Assembly (NCBI GenBank): GCA_029959085.1
Contig: JARWIR010000039.1
Location: 186,001-250,000, forward strand
Reading direction: 5' to 3'
Length of the DNA: 64,000 bases
DNA from: Nemophila menziesii
Taxonomy: Eukaryota > Streptophyta > Magnoliopsida > Boraginales > Hydrophyllaceae
The notes under the pieces are model-generated. The model saw only the letters and a list, made by a program, of their open reading frames with translations, ran no database searches and was not told where the DNA came from. Below, piece after piece: positions 11,062 through 22,803 of the stretch. Position 1 is the stretch's first letter; the number at the start of each line of letters is the position of its first letter. The translations under genes and the position numbers were made by a program.

Positions 11062-12672
11062 AATATATAGATTAGGTCTAGCTTGATGACTATATTTTAT
11101 AAATGTTGGCAAATTAGCTTTGTTTCTGGTGAAGTGACTTAATATTTATTCTCTTGGCACACGCTATTATATAGTATACCACATTCTTATCTCATCTCTC
11201 TCAATATAATACAAAATCCTAGTCTCATACCTTTTTCAATTTGTGTCCAATCTATCTCGATACTCTTATAGTAAAATAACCTTCAAAGTACTCATTCATC
11301 TATCAATATGGTTTTCATTTATATGAGTTTCAATATTCTAAAGTGGTTGATGTTTTAACCATGCTTAGTTCTTTCTACTCTGTGACTTATATGTGTTTGA
11401 AAATGGGTATATAAGGCGTCATTAATTTTTTGTAATTGCATATAATTTGTTGAATTTTCATACTATAACTTATTTGAAATAATATACATTTAGGATTTTT
11501 TTATGATATTATTGAAATTTTGAATTCTTTTATTTTCTTAATATGTTTATTATTTATAATAGAATAATTATTATGCAAAAAAATTGAGATTAAATTTGAC
11601 TAGAGTATCATTTGCTTAAAAGTTTTTAACACTTTAATTTTACAATTATGGTTTTTTAGATGGATGAACTCAAGTAGTTACGAGATTATTAGATACTTTT
11701 AATATTGAGACATGATTGAAAGTACCGATAATAGAGTTGTTGTCATTAATGATACTAGTTAAACATAATATTTTGCATCAAAGTAGATATCGATGATATG
11801 TTATTTTACGACATCTTGCATTCTTAATAAGGATAACACACAATTTATACACTTATGTTTACAAGTTTTGGATTGGTGATAGAATAATAAACATTATCCA
11901 TGAGCAGAAATAGCGTTTTGAGAACTCTTGGGTCTTTTTGGGATACTGTTTTGAGATCTTTTTGGGCCTTTTCAAGATGGTTGTGTCCTTCACAAGTAGC
12001 AAATATTTAAGTCCATTAGAAAAAACTTTCGATGACATTATGATACTCAAGTTAATAATAAATTTATAATAAAGTCCTCAAACAAGGGTGCTTATAAGAG
12101 GTGAAATGGTATATTTTGTACCATTTTCAATAATATAGTGGAAATATTTTACTCTACTGGGAAAAGATCGTTACAACACATATTTGTAAATATTCCTAGT
12201 GTGATCCTTATATATATAACCAAATTATTCTAATATATAAGGATGTAAGCACATATTGATCACATTATGTTTTCTTCATAGTAAATTTACGAAGCGCTTG
12301 AAAAGTACATTTGAAGACCTTTTATTTTAATATCTTTACTAATTTAATGATTAATGACCCATCATCCGAATTTTTTAAGTTGTATATATTCTAGTAAAAT
12401 TACCAATTAAATATGAATTCATCTTCATTTTTAAGGAACTAACCACTCATATTTCAAAGAAAGTATTTAATACAAAAGTGGCGGGTTTATTATTATGATC
12501 AATAATATAAGATTGTGAGGCGTTTAGACCATTTTGTCCCTTTACAAGAATTAATATATCGGGTGGGCTAGCCTATCTCACCCAAAATAACATGTTATTA
12601 TTCCTAATAATAATATTAGTATTGAGAATCATATTCTGAAACAATTAAATAAACAACCCAATAATACTCTTA

Positions 12673-13139
12673 TGTATTGTTTGGATTCATTTTTTTAAAG
12701 GAAAGGAAAGGAAATGATAGGAATAAATTTTCCTTTCTTTTTTTTAAATCCTATTTATAATTAAAGGAAAGTAACTCAATGGATTTCAGAATCCTTTCTT
12801 TTCCTTTAAGACGTCAGTTATTTAATCCTCCCGTTTTGGAGTCATTTCAAAGGAAAGGAAATGATTATTTTTTTAAATGTCACGACTAACCTTGTAATTT
12901 TTATTTAATAATATTTTTACATAACACATAAGGTTATAAAGGTATTTTTATGGAAAATAATTCTTTCTTTTCCTTTAACAATGTGAATCCAAACAAGTGA
13001 TTCCTGAATTGATTACTTTCTTTTCCTTTATTAATTTTTTTATAATCCAAACATGGTTATCACTTTCCTTTCCATTTCTTTAATATTTTTTTATTCCTAT
13101 CCTTTCCTTTCCTTTGATAATCTGAATCCAAACAATACA
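12673..13139. mobile_element. 467-bp MITE, PIF/Harbinger (Tourist)-like, in U4
   Basis: A non-autonomous DNA transposon with no coding capacity. It begins TGTATTGTTTGGATTCA and ends with the exact reverse complement (17-bp perfect terminal inverted repeats). Just inside, AAAGGAAAGGAAAGGA on the left mirrors TCCTTTCCTTTCCTTT on the right. It is flanked by TTA on both sides (12670-12672 and 13140-13142). Units without it read ACTC-TTA-AGG at the same spot, which proves the insertion and the 3-bp duplication. A TTA target duplication is typical of the PIF/Harbinger superfamily. That assignment is inference, because no transposase is present. Confidence 0.9.
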
Positions 13140-14111
13140 TTAAGGATGGAACTTCTATTCATAGTTCGATCTATCAAAAATATTGCACCTAAAGTACATT
13201 TGCTCTACTCATAAAAAAAGTGAACTTGATGAAAACAGAAAGGAAGCAATGCTACGAATATATAACAAAATAAACATTATTTGATTTTTATTTTCATGTT
13301 GATATTGTACATTTTTTTTGTCAAAATATTGTATTTGATATTTAATAGTTGGACAGAGAAAATTGAAGTTACTTTTGACAATATAAAAATTATACTACAT
13401 GGTTAAATGATAGATTGGACTTGAAATAAATTAAGGCTTTAAGATTTAACTTTAAAAATTGTGGGGCAGGATGTTCTGTGAACAAAGGATATTTTTTTAT
13501 AAAATTAAGCTTTGGTCAAAATAAAATATTAAAACTAAGGTAGACAATGGTCTCCCTAATAGGCAGCCCTGATTACACAAAAGAAAAAGAGGTTAGTTCA
13601 ACCCTTATCTTGTAAATGAAACATTTCAGTCCCCTTTTTATGTTTTTCTAACAATGGTAAGTCTTTTTTTATTGGCATTACATTATTAATTTTATTCCAC
13701 GTGCCACTGTATAATTTATATTAATAAATAACTATACTGCCTCGTCTGCCATAACAGGACAACACTTATAACATAATGAAAAAACAAAAAAAAAGATAAA
13801 ATTGTCACAAACTCGAAAAAAATATAGGATTTAAATATTACATTTGCAAAATTAGAGACTAATTCCAAGAAAAAATTCAAATGTTAAGTTTGAACAGTAC
13901 TAACAATTCAATCATCATATTTTTTTTATTCCTAAAATGTCAAGGACTATAACATTTTAATAGAAATATATTGCAAATTCTTTTTTAATTTTTATGTGAA
14001 TTATTTCTCCATACTAAATAGACTAGGAACTAAGAATACCCAACTAAAATTTTCAATATAAATAATTCCAATAAATAGAAAATGACATGTTTCCAATAAA
14101 GTTCAAGTAAC

Positions 14112-14155
14112 GAGTTTTCCAAAATAGGAGAAAATATATTGAAAAATAGAAAAAC
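14112..14155. repeat. 44-bp indel segment between AAC repeats (U4 shown)
   Basis: Starts GAGTTTTCC and ends AAAAAC. The flank also ends in AAC, so U1, U2, U3, U13 and U14 (CAAGTAACATAATC) can be explained by loss between two AAC copies, or U4-U12 by gain. It separates the two unit classes. Confidence 0.6.
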
Positions 14156-15044
14156 ATAATCAATCAAATTTACAAATAACAATAATACTTTTCTTCCTGT
14201 CCATTAGAAAATATCCAAAATAATGAAAAAGAGTATATCCATTATAAAGGAGAAATAATAAGCTATTTACAAGACAATAAAAAAAAGAATTAAACATTAA
14301 CCTATGAAAGAATTTTCAATTGAAATGGAATGATCAATCTAAAACAAAACAACACTTAAAGATAAACATTAGAAAAGGATGACACCATATATCAAATTTA
14401 AGTACAATTTACTAGTGTGATGTGTAATCTATATATAAGAAACAGTTAGGGTTAAAGTTTGATATAATAAATAGTTGTGTTATGTGTTATGTACAATTAA
14501 AGGTATAATAATTATACCGATACTCGAATAAGTAACTTTTTCTATTAATATATTTTTCTACCTTTTGGTTAATTGAATAACTTTTGAGTTATCCTTTTTT
14601 TATTATAACATGTCATATAAAGTTAATTATAGTTTATTTTTAATTCTTTATACAATAAGTGCGATTAGTTTTTTTTGTTATTTACATCAATTGTTGAATT
14701 TTCAATTATTTTTATTATCATAACATATTATATATAGTTAATTATGATGTATTTTTATTTTTAATACATTAAGGTGCAATTGTTTTTGTTATTATACAGT
14801 TTATTAAATATTGATACTTTATCTTATTTGAATTACTATATATTTAAAAAATTATGATACTAGTAAAATGTGATTTAGATGTATTTTATCTTTGTTTATT
14901 AAGATTTTGAATTCTTTATTTCCTTAATATCATTATTGTATATAGACAAGCAAGAATAAAATATCAAAAGAAAATTTGTAGCCATTACAATCTAAAACAT
15001 TAACTAGACTTGGCTAAGAAGCCAGAAAACAGATCATCATTTTC

Positions 15045-15317
15045 TCAATCTTTCTTCTTCTTCCTTTCCAAACTCCCAGAAGCAGTTGCTGGAGTATTGG
15101 AATGTGATGATGGATTGGTTAAACTCCCATCCCGAATGTTACTTCCTTGAAGATTATGATTATCATAAGTCTTGTTGAAGAAATTATCATGTGCCATCAT
15201 TTTTTTGCATTTCTTGTTGTACGCATTATCTGGTTTGGCTATTTCTTTTATTGATGAACTTGATGTAACGGTAGCTAGGATGGCGTAAGATTTGGATTGA
15301 ACTCTGATATGCCTCAC
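15045..15317 (-). pseudogene. Terminal exon of U4, open in an alternative phase
   Basis: A 90-codon open frame runs from the acceptor (CAG|GTGAGG) to a stop at 15045 and ends in SLERKKKKD. Its first codon is GTG at the splice site, not an ATG, so it needs an upstream exon in another phase. In the phase set by the upstream exon (GEAYQSS), it stops early, after ...NKRNSQTR. Unlike U2, it contains the 49-bp segment. The core promoter of this unit is deleted, and the poly(A) signal is changed to AATAATG. I infer a non-functional copy. Confidence 0.45.
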
Positions 15318-16214
15318 CTGAACAAGTCAAACAAGATACAAAATGTTAAAAAAACACAAAAGACTAAAATATGTGGATTCACTTAATATATCATATATAA
15401 ATCATTTTAAATTCCCCAACCCTTGACCAGAAAAAAACCCCAAATTATTTTGTCGTATTAAAATGACTACAATATCCTAAATGGCTAATGGCATTCATAC
15501 ATTGAATACTTTTAAAACGGCATTCATATCAATGTGTATATAAGATTTACCATTCCTTCGATAAAATTTACTTTCTAATGTATAGAAACATACACTACCT
15601 TACATAAACAACATTATACATTAGTCTATTATGTCTTTATAATTTTATCAAATCCCCCTTCAATCCATTTAAGTCTAAAACAAAATCATGTTCTCCCTCA
15701 ATTAATTTAAAAACTAATTTTATACAAACCCCACATAGCTGCAACATTACATGGCAAGAAAATCAAGCAAAGTGCACTTTTTATGTAAATTAACATCCAA
15801 ATACAAAACAATTAACAAAGAAAAATTAAAATACAAATTAACCAAAGAAATTTAGCTTTGAAATAAGATGTAAAAATTGGTTTTTCAGAAAAGGAGTTGT
15901 AAACGGGGCAGGAGAGCATATATCCATTATAAACAAGAAGAAATAATTTTAGATCCAATAAATAAATAAACTATTTACAAGGGATCAATGCAAATAGATA
16001 AATAAAATCAAACCTGGCAAAAATTTGTCCCTTATTGAAATGGAATGGTCATCAATATATTTTAAAGAAAAAAGAAAAAAACATTGAATAAAGGATGCAT
16101 CAAAGTATTAAATATATTTTAAGTAATAATTAGAAGAAAATGATACATATAGTATCTTGGAAAGGGTGGAGCCTAAAGTTGGATATTAGTTTGATACTAA
16201 GAAAGCAGGCGAAC

Positions 16215-16296
16215 ACTAGGACAAACGATCCTAAAAACCAAACTCACCTTTGATGGCCCAATAGGTTTCAAAATTAATTTTTCTTAGGCTTGGGCC
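16215..16296 (-). promoter_or_regulatory. Broken promoter of U4
   Basis: The site II part survives (GGCCCA 16255-16260, TGGGCC 16291-16296; the neighbouring TGGGCT is mutated to TAGGCT). A 68-bp deletion at 16220/16221 removes the TATA box and most of the telo-box present in U5 (20971-21038). Probably inactive. Confidence 0.6.
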
Positions 16297-19200
16297 AATA
16301 TATAGATTAGGACTAGCTTGATGACTATATTTTATAAATGTTGGCAAATTAGCTTTGTCTCTGGTGAAGTGACTTAATATTTATTCTCTTGACACACGCT
16401 ATTATATAGTGTACCACATTCTTATCTCGTCTCTCTCGATACAATACAAAATCCTAGTCTCATGCCTTTTTCAATTTGTGTCCAATCTATCTCGATACTC
16501 TTATAGTAAAATAACCTTCAAAGTACTCATTCATCTATCAATATGGTTTGCATTTATATGAGTTTCAATGTTCTAAAGTGGTTGATGTTTTTACCATGCT
16601 TAGGTCATTCTACTCTGTGACTTATATGTGTTTTGAAATGGGTATATAAGGTGTCATTAATTTTTTGTAATTGCATATAGTTTGTTGAATGTTCATACTA
16701 TAACTTATTTGAAATAATATACATTTAGGATTTTTTTATGATATTATTAAAATTTTGAATTCTTTTATTTTCTTAATATGTTTATCATTTATAATAGAAT
16801 AATTATTATGCAAAAAATTTGAGATTAAATTTGACTAGAGTATCAGTTGCTTAAAAAGTTTTAACACTTTAATTTTATAACTATATGGTTTTTCAGATAG
16901 ATGAACTCAAGTAGTTTCAAGATTCTTAGATACTTTTAATATTGAGACATGATTGAAAGTACCGATAATAGAGTTGTTGTCATTAATGATACTAGTCAAA
17001 CATAATATTTTGCATCAAAGTAGATATTGATGATATGTTATTTTACGACATCTTGCATTCTTAATAAGGATAACACACAATTTATACACTTATGTTTACA
17101 AGTTTTGGATTGGTGATAGATTAATAAACATTATCCATGAGCAGAAATAGCGTTTTGAGATCTCTTGGGTCTTTTTGGGATACTGTTTTGACATTTTTTG
17201 GGCCTTTTCAAGATGGTTGTGTCCTTCACAAGTAGCAAATATTTAATTCCATTAGAAAAAACTTTCGATGACACTCTGATACTCAAGTTAATAATAATTT
17301 TATGATAAAGTCCTCAAACAAGGGTGCTTATAAGACGGGTGAAATGGTATATTTTGTACCATTTTTAATAATATAGTGGAAATGTTTTACTCTATACAAC
17401 ACATATTTGTAAATATTCCTAGTGTGATTCTTATATATATAACCAAATTATTCTAATATATAAGGATGTAAGCACATATTGATCACATTATGTTTTCTTC
17501 ATTGTAAATTTACGAAGCTCTTGAAAAGTACATTTGAAGACCTTTTATTTTAATATCTTTACTAATTTAATGATTAATGACCCATCATCCGAATTTTTTA
17601 AGTTGTATATATACTAGTAAAATTACCACTTAGATATGAATTCATCTTCATTTTTAAGGAACTAACCACTCATATTTCAAAGAAAGTATTTAATACAAAA
17701 GTGGCAGGTTTATTAATATGATCAACAATATAAGATTGTGAGGCGTTTAAACCATTTTGTCTGTTTACAAGAACGAATATATTGGGTGGGCTAGCCTATC
17801 TCACCCAAAATAACATGTTATTAGTCCTAATAATAATATTAGTATTGAAAATCATATTCTGAAACAATTAAATAAACAACCCAATAATACTCTTAAGGAT
17901 GGAACTTCTATTCATAGTTCGATCTATCAAAAATATTGCACCTAAAGTACATTTGCTTTACTCATAAAAAAATGAACTTGATGAAAAAATAAAGGAAGCA
18001 ATGATACGAATATATAACAAAATAAACATTATTTGATTTTTATATTCATGTTGATGTTGTACATTTTTTTTGTCAAAATATTGTATTTGATATTTAATAG
18101 TTGGACAGAGAAAATGGAAGTTACTGTTGACAATATAAAAATGATACTACGTGGTTAAATGAATGATTGGACTTGAAATAAATTAAGGCTTTAAGATTTA
18201 ACTTTAAAATTTGTGGTGCAGGATGTTCTGTGAACAAAAGATATTTTTTTATAAAATTAAGCTTTGGTCAAAATAAAATATTAAACCTAAGGTAGACAAT
18301 GGTTTCCCTAATAGGCAGCCGTGATTACACAAAAGCAAAAGACGTTAGTTCCACCCTTATCTTGTAAATGAAACCTTTCATTCCCCTTTTTTATGTTTTT
18401 CTAACAATTGTAAGTCTTTTTTTATTGGCATTACATTATTACTTTTATTCCACGTGCCACTGTATAATTGATATTAATAAATAACAATACTGCCTCGTCT
18501 GCTATAACAGGACAACACTTATAACATAATGAAAAAACAAAAAAAATATAAAATTGTCACAAACTCTAAAAAAATATAGTACTTAAATATTACATTTGCA
18601 AAATTAGAGACTAATTCCAAGAAAAAATTCAAATGTTAAGTTTGAACAGTACTAACAATTCAATCATAATATTTTTTTTATTCCTAAAATGTCAAGGACT
18701 ATAACATTTTCATAGAAATATATTGCAAATTCTTTTTTAATTTTTATGTGAATTTTTTCTTCATACTAAATAGACTGAGAACTAAGAATACCCAACTAAA
18801 ATTTTTAATATAAATAATTCCAATAAATAGAAAATGACATGTTTCCAATAAAGTTCAATTAACGAGTTTTTCCAAACTAGGAGAAAATATATTGAAAATT
18901 AAAAAAACATAATCAATCAAATTTACAAATAACAATAATACTTTTCTTCCTATCCATTAGAAATATCCAAAATAATGAAAAAGAGTATATCCATTATAAA
19001 GGAGAAATAATAAGCTATTTAAAAGACAATAAAAAAAGAATTAAACATTAACCTATGAAAGAATTTTCAATTGAAATGGAATGAGCAATCTAAAACAAAA
19101 CAACACTTAAAGATAATCATTAGAAAAGGATGACACTATATATCAAATTTAAGTACAATTTACTAGTGTGATGTGTAATCTATATATAAGAAACAGTTAG

Positions 19201-19794
19201 GGTTAAAGTTTGATATAATAAATAGTTGTGTTATGTGTTATGTACAATTAAAGGTATAATACTTATACCAATACTCGTATAAGTAACTTTTTTTATTAAT
19301 ATATTTTTTTACCTTTTGGTTAATTGAATAAATTTTGAGTTATCTTTTTTTTATTATAACATAACATATAAAGTTAATTATAGTTTATTTTTAATTCTTT
19401 ATACAATAAGTGTGATTAGTTTTTTTGTTATTTACATCATTTGTTGAATTTTCAGTTATTTTTATTATCATAACATATTATATATAGTTAATTATGATGT
19501 ATTTTTATTCTTAATACAGTAAGGTGAAATTGTTTTTGTTATTATATAGTTTATTAAATTTTGATACTTTATCTTATTTGAATTACTATATATTTAAAAA
19601 ATTATGATACTAGTAAAATGTGATTTAGATGTATTTTATCTTTGTTTATTAAGATTTTGAATTCTTTATTTCCTTAATATCTTTATTGTATATAGACAAG
19701 CAAGAATAAAATATCAAAAGAAAATTTGTAGCCATTACAATCTAAAACATTAACTAGTCTTGGCTAAGAAGCCAGAAAACAAATCATCATTTTC

Positions 19795-20067
19795 TCAATC
19801 TTTCTTCTTCTTCCTTTCCAAAGTCCCAGAAGCAGTTGCTGGAGTATTGGGATGTGATGATGGATTGGTTAAACTCCCATCCCGAATGTTACTTCCTTTA
19901 AGATTAAGACTATCATAACTCTTGTTGAAGAAATTATCATGTGCCATCATTATTTTGCATTTCTTGTTGTACGCATTTTCTGGTTTGGCTATTTCTTTTA
20001 TTGATGAACTTGATATAACGGTAGCTAGGATGACGTAAGATTTGGATTGAACTCTGATATGCCTCAC
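19795..20067 (-). pseudogene. Terminal exon of U5, open in an alternative phase
   Basis: Same layout as in U4 (273 bp with the 49-bp segment, acceptor AG at 20068-20069), with substitutions such as NKSYDSLNLKGSN for NKTYDNHNLQGSN and GTLERKKKKD at the end. The promoter and the AATAAA signal of this unit are intact. The phase problem with the upstream exon remains, so a functional product is doubtful. Confidence 0.42.
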
Positions 20068-20965
20068 CTGAACAAGTCAAACAAGATACAAAATGTTAAA
20101 AAAACACAAAAAACTAAAATATGTGGATTCACTTAATATATCATATATATATCATTTTAAATTCCCCAACCCTTGACCAGAAAAAAACCCCAAATTATTT
20201 TGTCGTATTAAAATGACTACAATATCCTAAATGGCTAATGGCATTCATACATTGAATACTTTTAAAACGGCATTCATATCAATATGTATATAAGATTTAC
20301 CATTCCTTCGATAAAATTTACTTTTTAATGTATATAAACATACACTACCTTACATAAACAACATTATACATTAGTCTATTATGTCTTTATAATTTTATCA
20401 AATCCCCCTTCAGTCCATTTAAGTCTAAAACAAAATCATGTTCTCCCTCAATTTATTTAAAAACTAATTTTATACAAACCCCACATAGCTGCAACATTAC
20501 ATGGCAAGAAAATCAAGCAAAGTGCACTTTTTATGTAAATTAACATCCAAATACAAAACAATTAACAAAGAAAAATTAAAATACAAATTAACCAAAGAAA
20601 TTTAGCTTTGAAATAAGATGTAAAAATTGGTTTTTCAGAAAAGGAGTTGTAAACGGGGCAGGAGAGCATATATCCATTATAAACAAGAAGAAATAATTTT
20701 AGATCCAATAAATAAATAAACTATTTACAAGGGATCAATGCAAATAGATAAATAAAATCAAACCTGGCAAAAATTTGTCCCTTATTGAAATGGAATGGTC
20801 ATCAATATATTTTAAAGAAAAAAGAAAAAAACATTGAATAAAGGATGCATCAAAGTATTAAATATATTTTAAGTAATAATTAGAAGAAAATGATACATAT
20901 AGTATCTTGGAAAGGGTGGAGCCTAAAGTTGGATATTAGTTTGATATTAAGAAAGCAGGCGAACA

Positions 20966-21114
20966 CTAGGGTTTTTGATATCATAAATGGAAGAAGATGT
21001 TATATAAGGCTATCAACCAGATGAACACAAAACACAGTACAAACGATCCTAAAAACCAAACTCACCTTTGATGGCCCAATAGGTTTTAAAATTAATTTTT
21101 CTTGGGCTTGGCCA
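20966..21114 (-). promoter_or_regulatory. Promoter of U5
   Basis: Telo-box 20966-20974, TATATAA near 21000-21006, GGCCCA 21073-21078, TGGGCT 21103-21108. The last site II motif has lost one G (TTGGCC). The GCGCCGCC after the telo-box has changed to GTGTTCGCC. Confidence 0.6.
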
Positions 21115-22336
21115 ATATATAGATTAGGACTAGCTTGATGACTATATTTTATAAATGTTAGCAAATTAGCTTTGTCTCTGGTGAAGTGATTTAATATTTA
21201 TTCTCTTGGCACACGCTATTATATAGTGTACCACATTCTTAACTCATCTCTCTCGATACAATACAAAATCCTAGTCTCGTGTCTTTTTCAATTACAAAGT
21301 TTTAACACTTTAATTTTATAACTATATGGTTTTTCAGATAGATGAACTCAAGTAGTTTCAAGATTCTTAGATACTTTTAATATTGAGACATGATTGAAAG
21401 TACCGATAATAGAGTTGTTGTCATTAATGATACTAGTCAAACATAATATTTTGCATCAAAGTAGATATTGATGATATGTTATTTTACGACATCTTGCATT
21501 CTTAATAAGGATAACACACAATTTATACACTTATGTTTACAAGTTTTGGATTGGTGATAGATTAATAAACATTATCCATGAGCAGAAATAGCGTTTTGAG
21601 ATCTCTTGGGTCTTTTTGGGATACTGTTTTGACATTTTTTGGGCCTTTTCAAGATGGTTGTGTCCTTCACAAGTAGCAAATATTTAATTCCATTAGAAAA
21701 AACTTTCGATGACACTCTGATACTCAAGTTAATAATAATTTTATGATAAAGTCCTCAAACAAGGGTGCTTATAAGACGGGTGAAATGGTATATTTTGTAC
21801 CATTTTTAATAATATAGTGGAAATGTTTTACTCTATACAACACATATTTGTAAATATTCCTAGTGTGATTCTTATATATATAACCAAATTATTCTAATAT
21901 ATAAGGATGTAAGCACATATTGATCACATTATGTTTTCTTCATTGTAAATTTACGAAGCTCTTGAAAAGTACATTTGAAGACCTTTTATTTTAATATCTT
22001 TACTAATTTAATGATTAATGACCCATCATCCGAATTTTTTAAGTTGTATATATACTAGTAAAATTACAACTTAGATATGAATTCATCTTCATTTTTAAGG
22101 AACTAACCACTCATATTTCAAAGAAAGTATTTAATACAAAAGTGGCAGGTTTATTAATATGATCAACAATATAAGATTGTGAGGCGTTTAAACCATTTTG
22201 TCTGTTTACAAGAACGAATATATTGGGTGGGCTAGCCTATCTCACCCAAAATAACATGTTATTAGTCCTAATAATAATATTAGTATTGAAAATCATATTC
22301 TGAAACAATTAAATAAACAACCCAATAATACTCTTA

Positions 22337-22803
22337 TGTATTGTTTGGATTCATTTTTTTAAAGGAAAGGAAAGGAAATGATAGGAATAAATTTTCCTTT
22401 CTTTTTTTTAAATCCTATTTATAATTAAAGGAAAGTAACTCAATGGATTTCAGAATCCTTTCTTTTCCTTTAAGACGTCAGTTATTTAATCCTCCCATTT
22501 TGGAGTCATTTCAAAGGAAAGGAAATGATTATTTTTTTAAATGTCACGACTAACCTTGTAATTTTTATTTAATAATATTTTTACATAACACATAAGGTTA
22601 TAAAGGTATTTTTATGGAAAATAATTCTTTCTTTTCCTTTAACAATGTGAATCCAAACAAGTGATTCCTGAATTGATTACTTTCTTTTCCTTTATTAATT
22701 TTTTTATAATCCAAACATGGTTATCACTTTCCTTTCCATTTCTTTAATATTTTTTTATTCCTATCCTTTCCTTTTCTTTGATAATCTGAATCCAAACAAT
22801 ACA
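22337..22803. mobile_element. 467-bp MITE, copy in U6
   Basis: Same element, same length and same insertion point as in U4, flanked by TTA at 22334-22336 and 22804-22806. The only differences noticed are single bases, for example TTTTCTTTG near the right end. Because the site is identical to the base, this is a copy made when the host unit was duplicated, not a second transposition. Confidence 0.9.

Larger units (their letters stand above)
7798..12654. repeat. Array unit U3, full form (4857 bp)
   Basis: Complete unit of the same class as U1 and U2. It has a private 15-bp insertion at 12157-12171, between ACTCTA and TACAACAC of the other copies. It carries a shortened AATGTCTAGACTATAAC stretch (near 8610) shared with U14, and a 5-bp deletion in the terminal exon, also shared with U14. 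Near 12520-12625 (GTGAGGCG, GGGTGGGCTAGCC, TAATAATATTAG) it resembles the U4-U8 class rather than U1 and U2. Confidence 0.95.
12655..17877. repeat. Array unit U4, full form with MITE (5223 bp)
   Basis: Complete unit of a second sequence class (ATAATACTC at the start, AGGAAGCAATG instead of CGGAACCAATG). It is lengthened by a 467-bp MITE just after the boundary (12673-13139) and has a 44-bp extra segment at 14112-14155 that U1-U3 lack. The core promoter is cut by a 68-bp deletion. It is nearly the same as U7 along its whole length. Confidence 0.95.
17878..22318. repeat. Array unit U5, internally deleted (4441 bp)
   Basis: Unit of the U4-U8 class without the MITE; the empty site at its start reads ACTCTTAAGG. 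It lacks 378 bp present in U8 (U8 35871-36248), with two bases (AC) at the junction, 21294-21295. The first 3 kb closely matches U8. The part from about 18.9 kb to the end closely matches U6. Confidence 0.95.

Noticed and set aside
11859..12050. Minus-strand 63-codon frame in U3
   Set aside because: Found in one unit only; homologous positions in the other units are interrupted.
15045..15317. Taking the 90-codon frames as complete small genes
   Set aside because: They begin at a GTG that coincides with a splice acceptor and have no ATG start, so they can only be exons or relics.
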